Shown here: positions 9,901-19,800 of the stretch, piece by piece
Numbering within the stretch: position 1 is the first letter of the stretch
How the letters are laid out: every line of letters starts with the position of its first letter
Assembly: GCA_964035015.1 (NCBI GenBank)
Contig: OZ035997.1
Span: 13,021,036 to 13,085,035 of the forward strand
Reading direction: 5' to 3'
From: Corallium rubrum
Taxonomy: Eukaryota; Cnidaria; Anthozoa; Scleralcyonacea; Coralliidae
Length of the DNA: 64,000 bases
Position numbers and translations under genes: made by a program
Notes under the pieces: model-generated
Databases searched by the model: none
Seen by the model: the letters and a program-made list of their open reading frames with translations, nothing else
What the model was told of the DNA's origin: nothing

Positions 9901-12900
9901 TTAATAATATATATATATATATATATATATATTGTGCGGATAAATATTGTATATGATTTCACAATATCAGATATACACATGCAATGAGCCTGTGCATATA
10001 TGTTATACTAGCTGTGATATCAGTAACAGTTGATAATGTATAAAAGGATTTTTTTACCAACATGTTTATTGTATCTCAAAGAATTTATACAATTAAATTG
10101 CATTTTATTGCCATGGCGTATACAGTATATCATATTATACTTTGTGTATCAAAAAATTAAAATATAAACCTACATACGGTGACCAGTTTGAAATCTTACA
10201 TTTCAAAAACAGTTGTTCTAAACGTCTTTAAAAACATCTTATAAGATCTTACAAGATCTGATATGATTTATTTTACTCAAATTACATAAATTTGTAAACT
10301 CTTATAAGATCTTACAAGATTTTTCTTATAAGATTTTATCATAAGATCGTGCAAGATTTTACAAGATCTTGTAAGATCTTGGCAAGATTTATCTTATAAG
10401 ATACTTTCATAAGATCTTATAAGATCTTACAAGATCTTACAAGATCTTACAAGATCTTGCAAGATCTTGACAAGATTGTCACCTGGGTGACTACACTTAA
10501 CCTTTTGAAGCCATCAAGTAAATAAAGACCTCTCACTTAATGTAAGTTCCTTTTATGTGCATGTCTGCAAATCAAAAGAATCTTTGCTTCCTAACGAGGC
10601 TAGAAAGGCTAATTTAGATGTACATAAAAGAGAGATGAAGATTAAAACTAGAACTTACTAACTACTAAAGAATTACCAACTAATGCCAAATTACCAAACA
10701 ATTACCAAATAATCGTTTTAAAAGTTTTTCAGTTCTAGAGAAGATCAAAATTACTCTATAATTAGTTAAAAGTTTAAACTACCCTTTAAACTACCCTTTT
10801 TGAAATTCCAGAAATGAGAATTCAAAAGTAACAAAAAACTAGAATTCAATATTAATTTCTGGATCCCTGTGCAGCTGGAAAAATTTGCTCTGACTGGGAC
10901 AAGATTGGATCTCTTGATGTCTTCTGGATCCTTTGGGGCCCAGGGTCAATTTCACCATGCACACTCACACCCTCTCAGCAATGTACGTTACATGTAAAGT
11001 ACTACATAGTAATTATTGTATTATGGTATTGTAGTTACTGTAGAATATAAACCTACCAACACATTCTTCTTGTTTACTGTTGGCTTGACATCGCAGACAA
11101 GCATCTGAAGGAAATACAGAACTTAGGTCAATAACTCATCAATTGAATTTATTTAAATAAGGAAATTCACTATAAGACTAGTGCAACAATGACATCATTC
11201 TATACAATTATATACATTGTATATTATAATATTATAATTAATATGTTTTGTGACAGAAAATGTAGAAAGAATTCTCTTTTTAACAGTGGCTGATTATCGA
11301 GTAGGCTGAGGGGCTGAAGCGCTTGCAAGAGGCCCTGTAATTTCCAGAGAATACATTTTTTATTAGCATTATTATCATTTTTATTTTTAATACAGCAATG
11401 AGATGGTAGACAGTATAGTCCTAAGGTCCTTCATGATACAGTATATGAATGTTAACAAAAACAAGGATGTACAGTATAGCTGACAGCATTCACAACATAC
11501 TGCCATCTCAATACTGGATTTATCCACTGACTAGTGTCTTGCAATCATTCAAACTGCAGTCAAGGAATGAGAATGTTATATGAAAATGTTATTTGTTCTG
11601 TTATTACATAAGAAAGTTGTTGTGAGATAAAAGCTGCGTAGATTTTTATTTTCCTGCACAATAGTATTCAGACCTTATCGTTTGTTCAGTTATTCCAATT
11701 CAATCTTTCAGAAACTAGAAATAAATGCTTCCAAATAGTGAGCTCTGACCTCATTTGTCATTCATAGAAAATTGTGATTATGGGAAGACCACAGAAGATC
11801 ACAGCCTCAGAATGCAGGAAATAGCATTTCTGAGACTCTAAATTTCCAAATTTGCCAAGGACACATGCCCCTAGATCCAATTAGATGGTTCTCGCATCTT
11901 CTGTACTTGAATATCATTACTGAATCAGGGGCAGATCTAGGAATTTTTATACCTTAGTCAAACCTCCATTAGGTCTGCATTTGTAGGGGGTCCTCTGTGA
12001 AAATTTTTTTAAAGTTGAGTGTCTGAAATGGCATTTTCCCCAAGCTGACAGCCATTCCATCGAGACATTGAGATAGATTGGTCTTGGTTTCCCATCATTG
12101 GCACATTGCATGCTTTCTCAAGTGCATTGTTACAGTACAAATTATACTGACACGTTTCATCACATTTATCGAGACCATGTTCAGAAAAAAACCAGTATTG
12201 ACTCAAGCCATTTCAACTTTCAAGCATAGCAAAGCATAGACAATAAATCTCAACTCTCAAGTTGAGTACAGCCATGCTTATACAAGCAATAGCACTAAAA
12301 ATAATCCTGTGCCAGCTAATTAAAACAACTGACCACCCATAAAGGATGTCAAGTAATTTTACTTCCGATGTAATTGCATTGTGCAATCAGCGCTCGTGAT
12401 TCCAATGTATTTCAGCCATTTTGACATGGATAAACATGCCAACCAGCGACGTGGGTAACATAGAAAAATGTGCTGATTGGAAATTGTGCTATACAATCCG
12501 TGTTCTCACGTAATGTGAGGTTTATATCTCCGAGACTGGACAAATTCTCCTGTAATCTCGTACCAAACTCAAGTGTGGCATGGTAAACCCAGTGCATATT
12601 GTGACTTGATAGCAGGGATGTAGTCACGCAGGTGCAGGGCGGACCACCTGGCAAAAACTCTAAATGCCCAGCACTCAAGGTAATTTTTTCAATCCCGCCC
12701 GGCACATGATGTACACTGTTTTTGTGCAGTAGCTATACTTGCAATTTAATCCATCATTGATTCATCAAGCTTGGAGATAAGTATGGAATAAATCCACGAA
12801 TTACTGATGTATAAATGCGGGAATGCGTGTCAGATCTCTATTAACTATAAGACAATTAACCACGCCTCTTGAGGCCACCAAAGTTGTGATACGTTTCAAA

Positions 12901-14841
12901 TTTCATATTTTGATCACAATGTCTGGTAATGTCTAGGCCAAATCATTCGATTTTTGAGAGGGAAATGATAGAAATTATCGCAATTCAAACTCGAGGCTAT
13001 AAGCTCGCTATGGAAAGAATCACTATCGATCTTTTCATGTTTGAAAAAAACTTAATTGGGCTTTCGATTTGCATTTCAGCAGTAAAACTTTGTCAAGTGG
13101 AAACTGCAATTTCCAAAACTGGTTTGACATTAATTTATTTGCAACTAAATTCCTATCATAAGCGAGGTTCAATTTCTGAACCTAATCAAACATGGCAGTG
13201 AAGTTTTCAAATTCGGAATAGTTAATTGTTCAACATCACGTCATATAGTTACAACTATTTAACATGTCTTTATTGAAATACTCCATGCTAATAAAATGAA
13301 AGATACTAATAATCAAATGACAAGTACACAGTCTGTAGTTGACTTGAAGCCGCGGCACTGAGCCTGAGGTGATACTATGATAGTTGAAGCCGATGCTAAT
13401 GCTGATCCTGAGGAGACAAGTGTAACAGGGAAACAAAAGCTTCCAAATGATTGTTATAGCAATTAATTAAATTTTCTACTTTATAGAAATATTTCTTAAA
13501 AATGACAAGATACCCTGTTACAAAATGGCATTTTAGACCTTTATAGTTTGCTCAAAAGTGCCCCCAAACACCGGAAATGCTATTTCAGAGACCCCCAATT
13601 CAAAAAATTTCTGGGGGGGACCCCGCGGACAACCCCTAAAAATCTGTTGTCCCAATAGCACATTTTACCCAGCACCCATTCTTTGCTGGCTACATCCCTG
13701 GATAGTACAAACGTTTAATGATATGCCATATAGCCACCGTGCCACTTCACCGTGCCACTTTGTCCTTTGATACCAAATTTTCAATTAATTGACTTTATAT
13801 CCATGAGAGGACAATTTGCTTTCACACTAAAGTAACAACCGTGGCAATGAAGCAAAAAGGTGGTGAAATTTATGGAATGAAACTGAAATGCTGACATTTC
13901 AAGCAAAGCTCTTCACCCGCAGAGTATTTACTTGCTTTGATGAAAGGACTCCCCTTTAAACATCTTTCATTTCAAAACAATTTGGGTCTATCCTAATAAT
14001 ATGATTTTAATACGGTTCATACAACCCTTGATAAATGATCAAAGATATTAAAAATATTTACCTGATGGAAATATCTTTCAGACACAAATGCACTTAATAT
14101 TTTACAAATTACCAGCAGTCTATTAATATATGGTTGTACATCAACAATCAGCATCTCGTCCAATCAGTAAGCTCCATCCCAATTTGGAATGCTACTACTC
14201 AAAAAACAATACTACGCATGCAGGCCTCCTTCTCCTCCTCTCTCCAATCCCCCAAAGGAGAGCTGGCTCACAGGCTAGTTATGCATTTGATTTCCAAACT
14301 TTTTAGCTTCGTTGCTTGCCGTGTTTGAAGTATAATAAATCCACCCATGTGAATTCACCAGTGACAGAGTGACTGGGTGCCCAAATTATCTCTGAATACA
14401 GCACTGATATCAAAATCAGTTTTTTCATAGATCAGTGCACTATGAGGCCTGTGAATTTTATTTAGCCATAGTTAATATAACTATAATTTAGCCTACAGGA
14501 CCGGAAATTGGTAATCCACCACTGCTTTTTAATATGCTTCAATATTGTTAAAATGACAAGCGATTTCTGTTAATACATACTGTACTTATACTATTATAGT
14601 GATATTTTATACACGTACAATACAGACTATAGTACAATGATTGAGTGAATGTAAATATGCGAAACTCACCCATAACTTGAACACGACAAATGGCACATGT
14701 ATCACACTCTACATCCCAGGACCACATTGCTACAGCATTCCATTTTTTTAAAGTAAACATCTTTTCGTCTTTTGAAAGCTTTGACTCTGTCGTATCCTTA
14801 AGTTTTGGATCATTATCACAGCTTTCGCCACCTGTGGCCAT
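5421..14841 (-). CDS. RNF7: RNF7/RBX2 RING-box protein, three-exon gene (span)
   Basis: This encodes the RING-box protein RNF7 (RBX2, SAG), the small zinc-binding subunit that binds a cullin, mainly CUL5, and recruits the E2 enzyme in cullin-RING ubiquitin ligases and in neddylation. Joining three exons (14841-14670, 11104-11057, 5539-5421) gives 112 residues; human RNF7 has 113. Both introns are phase 1 with GT-AG ends. The N-terminus is acidic and polar, then comes the cullin-binding strand [15 protein letters not shown]. The RING-H2 ligands follow: CDTCAIC, CLRCQ, then C, H, H and C residues in [18 protein letters not shown], and CPLC. The protein ends WVVQRIGR, as in animal orthologues. 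Intron 2 (5.5 kb) houses a 4.47-kb mobile element and intron 1 a 1.09-kb one, yet the reading frame is intact. It is divergently oriented to the scramblase gene. Confidence 0.95.
6031..6500. repeat. Left AAGATCTT array
   Basis: Dozens of degenerate units built on AAGATCTT followed by AC, GC, AT or similar, with a basic spacing near 10 bases. A more diverged spacer lies around 6190-6290. The core is self-complementary, so the array reads alike on both strands. Confidence 0.85.
6693..6787 (-). pseudogene. BEN-like C-terminal tail exon (remnant)
   Basis: On the minus strand, after a pyrimidine-rich tract ending in an AG at 6789-6788, a frame reads [13 protein letters not shown] and ends [10 protein letters not shown] followed by TGA. 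A short C-terminal tail ending KCRDxxR is typical after BEN domains. The expected BEN core is not visible upstream. Assignment rests on this tail and on the Tudor-like exon in the same element, so it is tentative. Confidence 0.4.
6854..6933. repeat. (ATT)n microsatellite
   Basis: About 26 trinucleotide units with one interruption (ATC). It lies where the missing central BEN exon of the element's minus-strand gene would be expected. Confidence 0.95.
6978..7093 (-). pseudogene. Acidic/basic middle exon of element-borne gene
   Basis: On the minus strand an acceptor (TTTCTGTAG, AG at 7095-7094) is followed by a frame in phase with the exon ending at 8362. It encodes a lysine-rich stretch ([18 protein letters not shown]) and then acidic residues before a TAG stop at 6980-6978. 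A possible donor (GTAGAT, 6986) just before the stop could continue the gene towards the tail at 6787. Either the gene ends here or the BEN core exon was lost. Confidence 0.45.
7531..7851. mobile_element. Foldback (MITE-like) element D, nested in the 6019-10487 unit
   Basis: Inverted repeats of about 85 bases at 7531-7615 and 7767-7851. Examples are TACTAGACAAGACG against CGTCTTGTCTAGTA, and GCTGTCAGTCTACAGCCTTC against its complement. The internal ~150 bases are unique and non-coding. It separates two exons of the element's minus-strand gene. Confidence 0.85.
8362..8518 (-). pseudogene. Tudor/SH3-like N-terminal exon of element-borne gene
   Basis: The minus-strand frame starts at an ATG (8518) with [17 protein letters not shown], followed by [14 protein letters not shown], and ends in phase 1 at a GT donor (GTAGGG, 8361). 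The pattern of a strand-rich module with G-x-x-V-x-V resembles the Tudor-like module at the start of many cnidarian BEN-domain proteins. This is judged by eye. It joins in phase to the segment at 7093. The true start may lie upstream through another splice site. Confidence 0.45.
9167..9622 (+). CDS. Unknown ORF divergent to the BEN-like gene
   Basis: The open frame of about 151 residues from ATG at 9167 has no domain that I recognise. It contains a Ser/Thr/Pro-rich N-terminal part ([19 protein letters not shown]) and a second acidic cluster ([11 protein letters not shown]). Two internal GTATGT-like donors suggest that only the first ~54 residues may be a real exon. Together with the minus-strand gene it would form a divergent pair around 8560-9160. 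It may equally be fortuitous. Confidence 0.25.
   Translation: MAHLLRCEGSDSENSLTDTPQTPNKYEDRGHLRQSRAILQFNAITDQNIVPVASMCLLATFSVVCTLNSSRQYCRRVLTQNYSPSPSSDDEELRIDNVSSHIQNEANVNDRDVVTQSIFLFLINSQYMSLEAFDVITAVQLVYQMNFTMMY
9640..10487. repeat. Right AAGATCTT array
   Basis: Same motif as the left array, in two blocks (9640-9815 and 10228-10487) separated by AT-rich sequence that includes a (TA)n run at about 9909-9932. The most regular part, 10409-10470, is 10-bp periodic and leads directly into the terminal inverted repeat. Confidence 0.85.
10488..11056 (-). other. RNF7: RNF7 intron 2, 5' portion
   Basis: Intron sequence between RNF7 exon 2 and the mobile element; nothing further recognised. It begins at the GTAGGT donor just after exon 2. 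Confidence 0.6.
11057..11104 (-). CDS. RNF7: RNF7 exon 2
   Basis: A 48-base exon encoding [15 protein letters not shown] with flanking phase-1 junctions. The acceptor is CTTCAG and the donor GTAGGT. It supplies two zinc ligands (CLRC) and the linker before VVWGEC. Confidence 0.95.
11926..12060. mobile_element. hAT-like left-end fragment
   Basis: Begins CAGGGGCAGATCTAGG, like the left end at 4762, and includes the shared internal phrase CTGAAATGGCATTTTC. No matching right end was found, so it looks truncated. Confidence 0.55.
12613..13700. mobile_element. 1.09-kb inverted-repeat element with 5-bp target duplication
   Basis: The ends are CAGGGATGTAG and CTACATCCCTG. The element is flanked on both sides by GATAG (12608-12612 and 13701-13705). 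The right part has C/G runs and the phrase GGAAATGCTATTTCAGAG, shared with the hAT-like fragments at 4762 and 20820. No transposase frame is visible, so it is non-autonomous. Confidence 0.75.
14670..14841 (-). CDS. RNF7: RNF7 exon 1
   Basis: ATG at 14841-14839 opens a 57-codon segment ending [12 protein letters not shown] plus one base, then the donor GTGAGT. The start is chosen because it is the first in-frame ATG and gives near-orthologue length. The segment [18 protein letters not shown] is diagnostic. Confidence 0.95.
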
Positions 14842-15270
14842 TTTTATTTCTCAACTGTAAAATGCGCTAGAGCATTGGGCAACAGGCAACAGCGGTTGCT
14901 GTTTAAGAAATCGCGGGCGCAAATGTAGGGGCAGTCATTTTCCTGTTAAAAATTCCTCTGCGTTTATATGGCTAGCGAGATCTCACTTGAAAGAGGCGAG
15001 ATCTCGGTAAGCGGGATGAAAATTTCCCATGTAAACAGTCGCTAACCGGGCTGGCCCGCTTTTTTTTCAAAGGGATGCCGACGCCATCGCAACGAGCGAG
15101 AACGACTATTAAAAGAACAAACACGCCAAGAAGCTATACATCGGTAGGCGGGATGAAATTCGTTCATATAGACGCGAGCCAGAAATCATCCCGGTTACCG
15201 GGCTATCCTGGTAAGCGGGCTGGCTCGCGTCGCCTCCATATAAGCAGCCCCTTAGGTAATTTTTTAAATT

Positions 15271-15350
15271 TTGGTGAAGGAATCGAAAATTTCGAGGGTA
15301 GAATATATACAATATATAAGACCAATCCGGGACCAGTTGCGAAAATGCAA
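15271..15350 (-). mobile_element. Diverged SINE tail fragment
   Basis: Matches, with substitutions, the non-tRNA tail of the SINE at 51799 onwards (GGTGAAGGAA, GTAGAATATATACA, CAGTTGCGAAAA). The tRNA-like head is absent. Confidence 0.65.
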
Positions 15351-15402
15351 CATCAAGGTCGATCGGCGGCTAGCCATAGCACTTAAACCAAACTGAATGT
15401 GA

Positions 15403-15535
15403 TCAGGGGCGTCGGAAGCGGGCCGGGGGCCACCTGGGCCAGCCCCCCCCCCTCACTTTTTAACAAGGCCAGTAATGGCCGCCTGGGCCAGCCCCCCCCC
15501 CCCCCCCCCCCCACACACACACTTTTTAACAAGGC
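15403..15535. repeat. G/C-run repeat with CAGGGGCGTCGG end
   Basis: Begins CAGGGGCGTCGGAAGCGG and contains a short internal duplication of GGGCCAGCCCCCC with long C runs (about 15485-15511). It probably derives from a hAT-like terminus; the partner end was not found. Confidence 0.45.
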
Positions 15536-16515
15536 CAGTAATAAACAAGGCTAGTAATAAAGTTATATGATTAACAAAATCACTAACTCTAGCTGACCCT
15601 GAGCATTTGTACTTGTTGCTTGCTTACTGAGCTTCAGTACAGTGTTGCTCGGATTGTCTTCAGACTTCAGACATTTATCTCACCGGATTAACAACGCTAT
15701 CTTGTGATACACGGGTGGCAACTGGCCTAGTCATCTGATCTTGACTAAGGTCTAAGCTGGTTACCTGTTTGTAACAAAAAGATGACTGCTTGTTTTTGCT
15801 GTTCTTCTAAGTGTTATATTTAGGTAAATTTGCGCCATGTTTCTTGTTTGTTTATGATTGTAAGTTATGCAAACTAGAATAATCAGAACTTCAGGCACGC
15901 TGATTGGATAGCATTCTGAATTTAGCCAATCCAAATAAAACACAAACGTATTAGGCTGCTTTTACTGAAAAGCTTACAAATTTTAGAATATAAATCAATA
16001 ATTATGACTGGTAACCCCCCTTACCTTCAAAACATACACTATCATATCCGATATGATTTATCATGGTTACCTTCTTGTGACAAAAAATGCGATCAAAAGT
16101 ATTATTTTGAAGCCTTGGCCGGTCGTCTACAATTCATAGTACGCAATAGTACCGCAAACAACGAAACGCAATCGCAGTTTGGGTTAGCCTGCGTGCAGAC
16201 GCTTGTATTTCCGGTGATTGGGTACGCGTATGGGTCTCCCCATGATCATTTCTTAATTCTCAAATTGTCTACATTTTAAGATTATCTTTAATAAATCTTA
16301 GGCAATTTTTCTGTCCCACATGTGTTTTATATATATGTGAAACTGAAAAGCATATATATAAGTGAAGATTTGGTTAGGGTGCAGTGGACTACAGACGTTT
16401 AATATTATTAATATTGATCACGCGAGAAAATGAGATGGCACGCGAGACACGCGAAAAAGATGTTGAGCTTCTGCTGACGCAGTGGCTCAGTTTAAATATT
16501 ACCAAGCGCTGTAAA

Positions 16516-16819
16516 ATGATGGAGCAAGAAAGTCGTCCTCTAGTGGAATCACCACCTTCAGCCTACCCACCTCCTGGCTATCCTCCACAACAACAACCAG
16601 GCTATCCTCCATCAGGCCCACCACCACAACAATCAAGCTACCCACCACCACAACAATCAAGCTACCCACCACCACAACAACCAGGCTATCCTCCACAACA
16701 ACCTCAAGGCTACCCTCCACCAGGCCCACCACAACAACAACAAGGGTATATACCTCCTCAAACTCAACAGCCTGGTTATGCACCTCAACAGTATGGAGGA
16801 GCTATTCAGTACGGAACTG
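16516..16819 (+). CDS. PLSCR: PLSCR exon 1: proline-rich N-terminal tail
   Basis: The start is the ATGATG pair at 16516; the frame stays open upstream but contains no suitable earlier start with scramblase-like sequence. Repeats of PPGYPPQ and SSYPPPQQ dominate. It ends in phase 1 at GTAAGA. Such tails in relatives carry SH3 and WW ligand motifs; PPxY-type words (for example PSAYPPPGY) are present. Confidence 0.9.
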
Positions 16820-19800
16820 GTAAGAATTGTATAATATGAAATTGAATATTTCGAGATCTGTTCATTTTCCACATACATTTTAATTTGGCAAGAATATGTA
16901 TATAATTTAAATTCTTATCATGATACTCTATTTGTCCCGTTGTATCGAACGCTTCTATAAGGCTGAAAGAATATAAACACTGAAATGAAGAAATTTTATT
17001 GTGAAAGTGCAAAGTACCTTTAACAAACATACAAAATATAGAACAATTGTTTGGGAATAAAACGTTGGACAAACCGTCGATAGACGACGGTTCCACTTCC
17101 TCCCTCGAAAGCTATTTTATGTAGTACTGCCGTAGTACTGCACGCTAGGACATAAGTTGGCCTGTTATACAATACAAAAACGTCCTAATATGGAGAATAT
17201 ATTTCAATGCTTACATGTAATAGCCGAAGACAAGTAGCGTAGTGTCGATGCAAATGACCTTTCTTCCTGTTGAAATTTGTTTACATAAGGAGATCAGACT
17301 TGGATATTGTGAATGTGTAGCATGCAGCAAATGCTAGAGTTATACAATATATATATACATTATGTTACTCACCGAATGAGGCAGCACTTCACTTGCGATA
17401 GTAACTTCTAGTGTATATATATATTATGTTACTACATTTACTTGGCGTTTTGCTAAATGATATTTCGATTTATTATTACATTCCGCTTTGCCAATATATT
17501 AACGTCAGAGTGCATGACAGCTGGGAACCCACAACCCACAAAATTTGTGTATGACATTCGCGTTATGGTGTAACGTGGAATTCCTTTGTAAATCCACTGC
17601 AAAAGCAAACATTTAGGTTGTTCTTCTTATTCTATTTTACTGTCGTGGCAATAGATGTGTAAAATATCGCTGCAATTCATTGATCAATTCACTTGATGAA
17701 AATTATTGATAACTTACTGTTTTGAATTTGATTGGTTTAAAGTCTCTATCTATGACATCAACCTCAACCAGGACGTCCTTTTATAAACAAAAGAAGCTTT
17801 TTGCAAAACAAAGACACAGGAAGTTCTAACATGTATTTTTTGTTTTAAACAGTATAATTATACATCCATACACGCATGCATATTATTAATATATATAAAT
17901 TAATTACCGTATAGTTTAGTAGTGTCATTGCTCTTGCCTTTGTTGCTCCAAAAACAGGCCAAATCAAGGATTCAAGAAGGATTTAAGATAGTTTGATTTT
18001 CTCGTACTCTTGAATCCAGGTCTTCAATCCTTGGTTCGGCAAAAAATTGCCTAAAATGTCCTGGAAGGGGGTACTGAACTGAAGTATACCTCCTGTATCA
18101 TTGTATTTCAGTATTTGAATTGATGAATTAGCCCCTCCAATGTTAAAAATCTTCCACCGCCACAGTATATACCACATAAATGTTTTTTTCTTGTCTTTAT
18201 GGCAGTGATACAACCACAGCAGTTCATTTAATGTGCTAATTCTACTTTATACAGTAATGATTATGGAAACCATAGGTGTATTATTAGGTGGGGGGGGGGG
18301 GGGGGCAGGGGCAACTGCCATCCCAAAGTATTGGAAAAAGAAACATTTGGGCACTTTCTGTTGGGAATTGCAGGGAATTTCAATTCGATATGTATTGTGT
18401 GAAATGTTCAATCAGAATTCATACAACTAAGAACCCGTTTACATGATGCCAGTACAATTTGGAAATGGAACAAAATCATGCCGGTGTGTAAACACAGGCC
18501 AAAAAGGCTTGCGGGTGCTGGTATCATATGACGGATTAGCATGTGACTATTCTCTCCCAATAAGAATTGAGAAGACTTAATTTGTGAATACTGCTGACTC
18601 GAATACTGTGGTTGTATATATCGTGATTACCATCATCAAACTGTTACAGCACAGGCCACAGGCGTATATCTTGAAACATGTTGCACAATGTTTAACCTAG
18701 CAGCATAGCGTAACATGTCAGTTACACTGTCACAGTGAAACATGATGTCATACAATGTTTCTTAACCGTACCATTTAGTCTGTGCACGGGTCTGTGAGGG
18801 TGAGTGAGTGAGTGAGTGAGTGAGTGAGTGAGTGAGTGAGTGAGTGAGTGAGTGAGTGAGTGAGTGAGTGAGAGTGCGTGCGTGCGTGCGTGCGTGTGTG
18901 CGTGCATGAGGGAGGGAGGGAGGCAGGGAGTGAGTGAGTGAGGGAGTGAGGGAGTGAGTGAGGGAGGGAGTGAGTGAGTGAGTGAGTGAGTGCATGCGTG
19001 AGTGAGTGAGTGGGTGGGTGGGTGAGTGAGTGAGTGAGTGAGTGAGTGAGTGAGTGAGGGAGGGAGTGAGTGAGTGAGTGAGTGAGTGAGTGGTTTATAA
19101 TACTTCTATTTTTGATCTATAAAGCAGAGTCTACAGAGATAATGTATACTGTATGTATTTTTAGTATAAACCAGCTAGTACAAATTCTGCTTTCTGATTG
19201 GCTGGGCTATTCACTGTCTATTGGTAATAGACCACAAGTAGCAAGAGTCAATTATTCACAAATGAAAAACAATGGCAGAAACTTGCATTTTGTCGAGGTA
19301 ATACTGTGTCCAAGTTCCAAGTCAACTACTCTGGTTTATGCAGGAATACAATCGAGTTGCCAACAATTAAACAACTTGCCCTCATTGTTTATGAGGGATA
19401 GTCATTAACTCGACTGTACCTCATTGACTATCTGCTCACAGACAACTCGGGCTCATTTGGTTAATTATTAGTTTTAATTACTTGTACAAAGTGTGTCCTG
19501 ATTCTGAAATTTTCAATATGTTTAACTTAATAAAATGCTGTATGGTATTAATGTGGAATATTATTGAACCCTTTGTTTACCAGGGGTTTTCTTTTGCTAA
19601 TAGAATTATCTGGTGTTTATAGCCATCTAAAATCAATGTAATTAAAAACTTGAACGTTCTGTTGGTAAATAAAGGATTAATCAATTCTTGGCTGAGTAAA
19701 GAGGCTGAGAAAACAAAAAAAATATGTATACTGTACATGTATATGTATATGATGACCAAGGAAATGTACATGTACTTAATATTGTGTTATTTGCAGTGCT

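Larger units (their letters stand above)
6019..10487. mobile_element. 4.47-kb element with AAGATCTT-array termini (candidate DNA transposon)
   Basis: The ends are perfect 16-bp inverted repeats, CCCAGGTGACAATCTT at 6019-6034 and its complement at 10472-10487. Immediately inside each end is an array of a 10-bp motif, AAGATCTTRC and variants, which is itself palindromic. The interior carries remnants of a minus-strand gene (segments at 8518-8362, 7093-6978 and 6787-6693), a divergent ORF at 9167-9622, an inserted foldback element at 7531-7851 and a trinucleotide repeat. The whole unit sits in RNF7 intron 2. The two bases outside each end are TG, too short to prove a target duplication. No known transposase was recognised, so the superfamily is open. 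Confidence 0.65.
11105..14669 (-). other. RNF7: RNF7 intron 1
   Basis: The 3.6-kb GT-AG intron starts with GTGAGT next to exon 1. It holds a hAT-like end fragment at 11926-12060 and a complete inverted-repeat element at 12613-13700. The rest shows no recognisable feature. Confidence 0.7.
14842..16515. promoter_or_regulatory. Head-to-head intergenic region between RNF7 and PLSCR
   Basis: These 1.67 kb must contain the promoters of both divergent genes. A TATA-like stretch (TATATATAAG, 16353-16362) lies about 155 bases upstream of the scramblase ATG. The region also contains a GC-richer repeat around 14960-15240 with mirrored GGGCTGG/CCGGGCT words, a SINE tail fragment and a poly-C tract. The promoter role is positional inference only. 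Confidence 0.4.

Noticed and set aside
13558..13770. Short frame beginning MPPNTGN
   Set aside because: It lies across the right end of the CAGGGATGTAG element and its flank; the sequence is repeat-derived.
16384..16515. Earlier start for the scramblase, including the upstream open frame
   Set aside because: The upstream open segment begins with a non-ATG codon and has no scramblase similarity; the ATGATG at 16516 is the natural start.
16499..16878. Val-rich and Leu/Trp-rich frames on the minus strand
   Set aside because: Shadows of the proline-rich scramblase exon 1.
18722..18995. Frames rich in Ser-Leu-Thr-His
   Set aside because: Translation of the (GAGT)n array on the minus strand.
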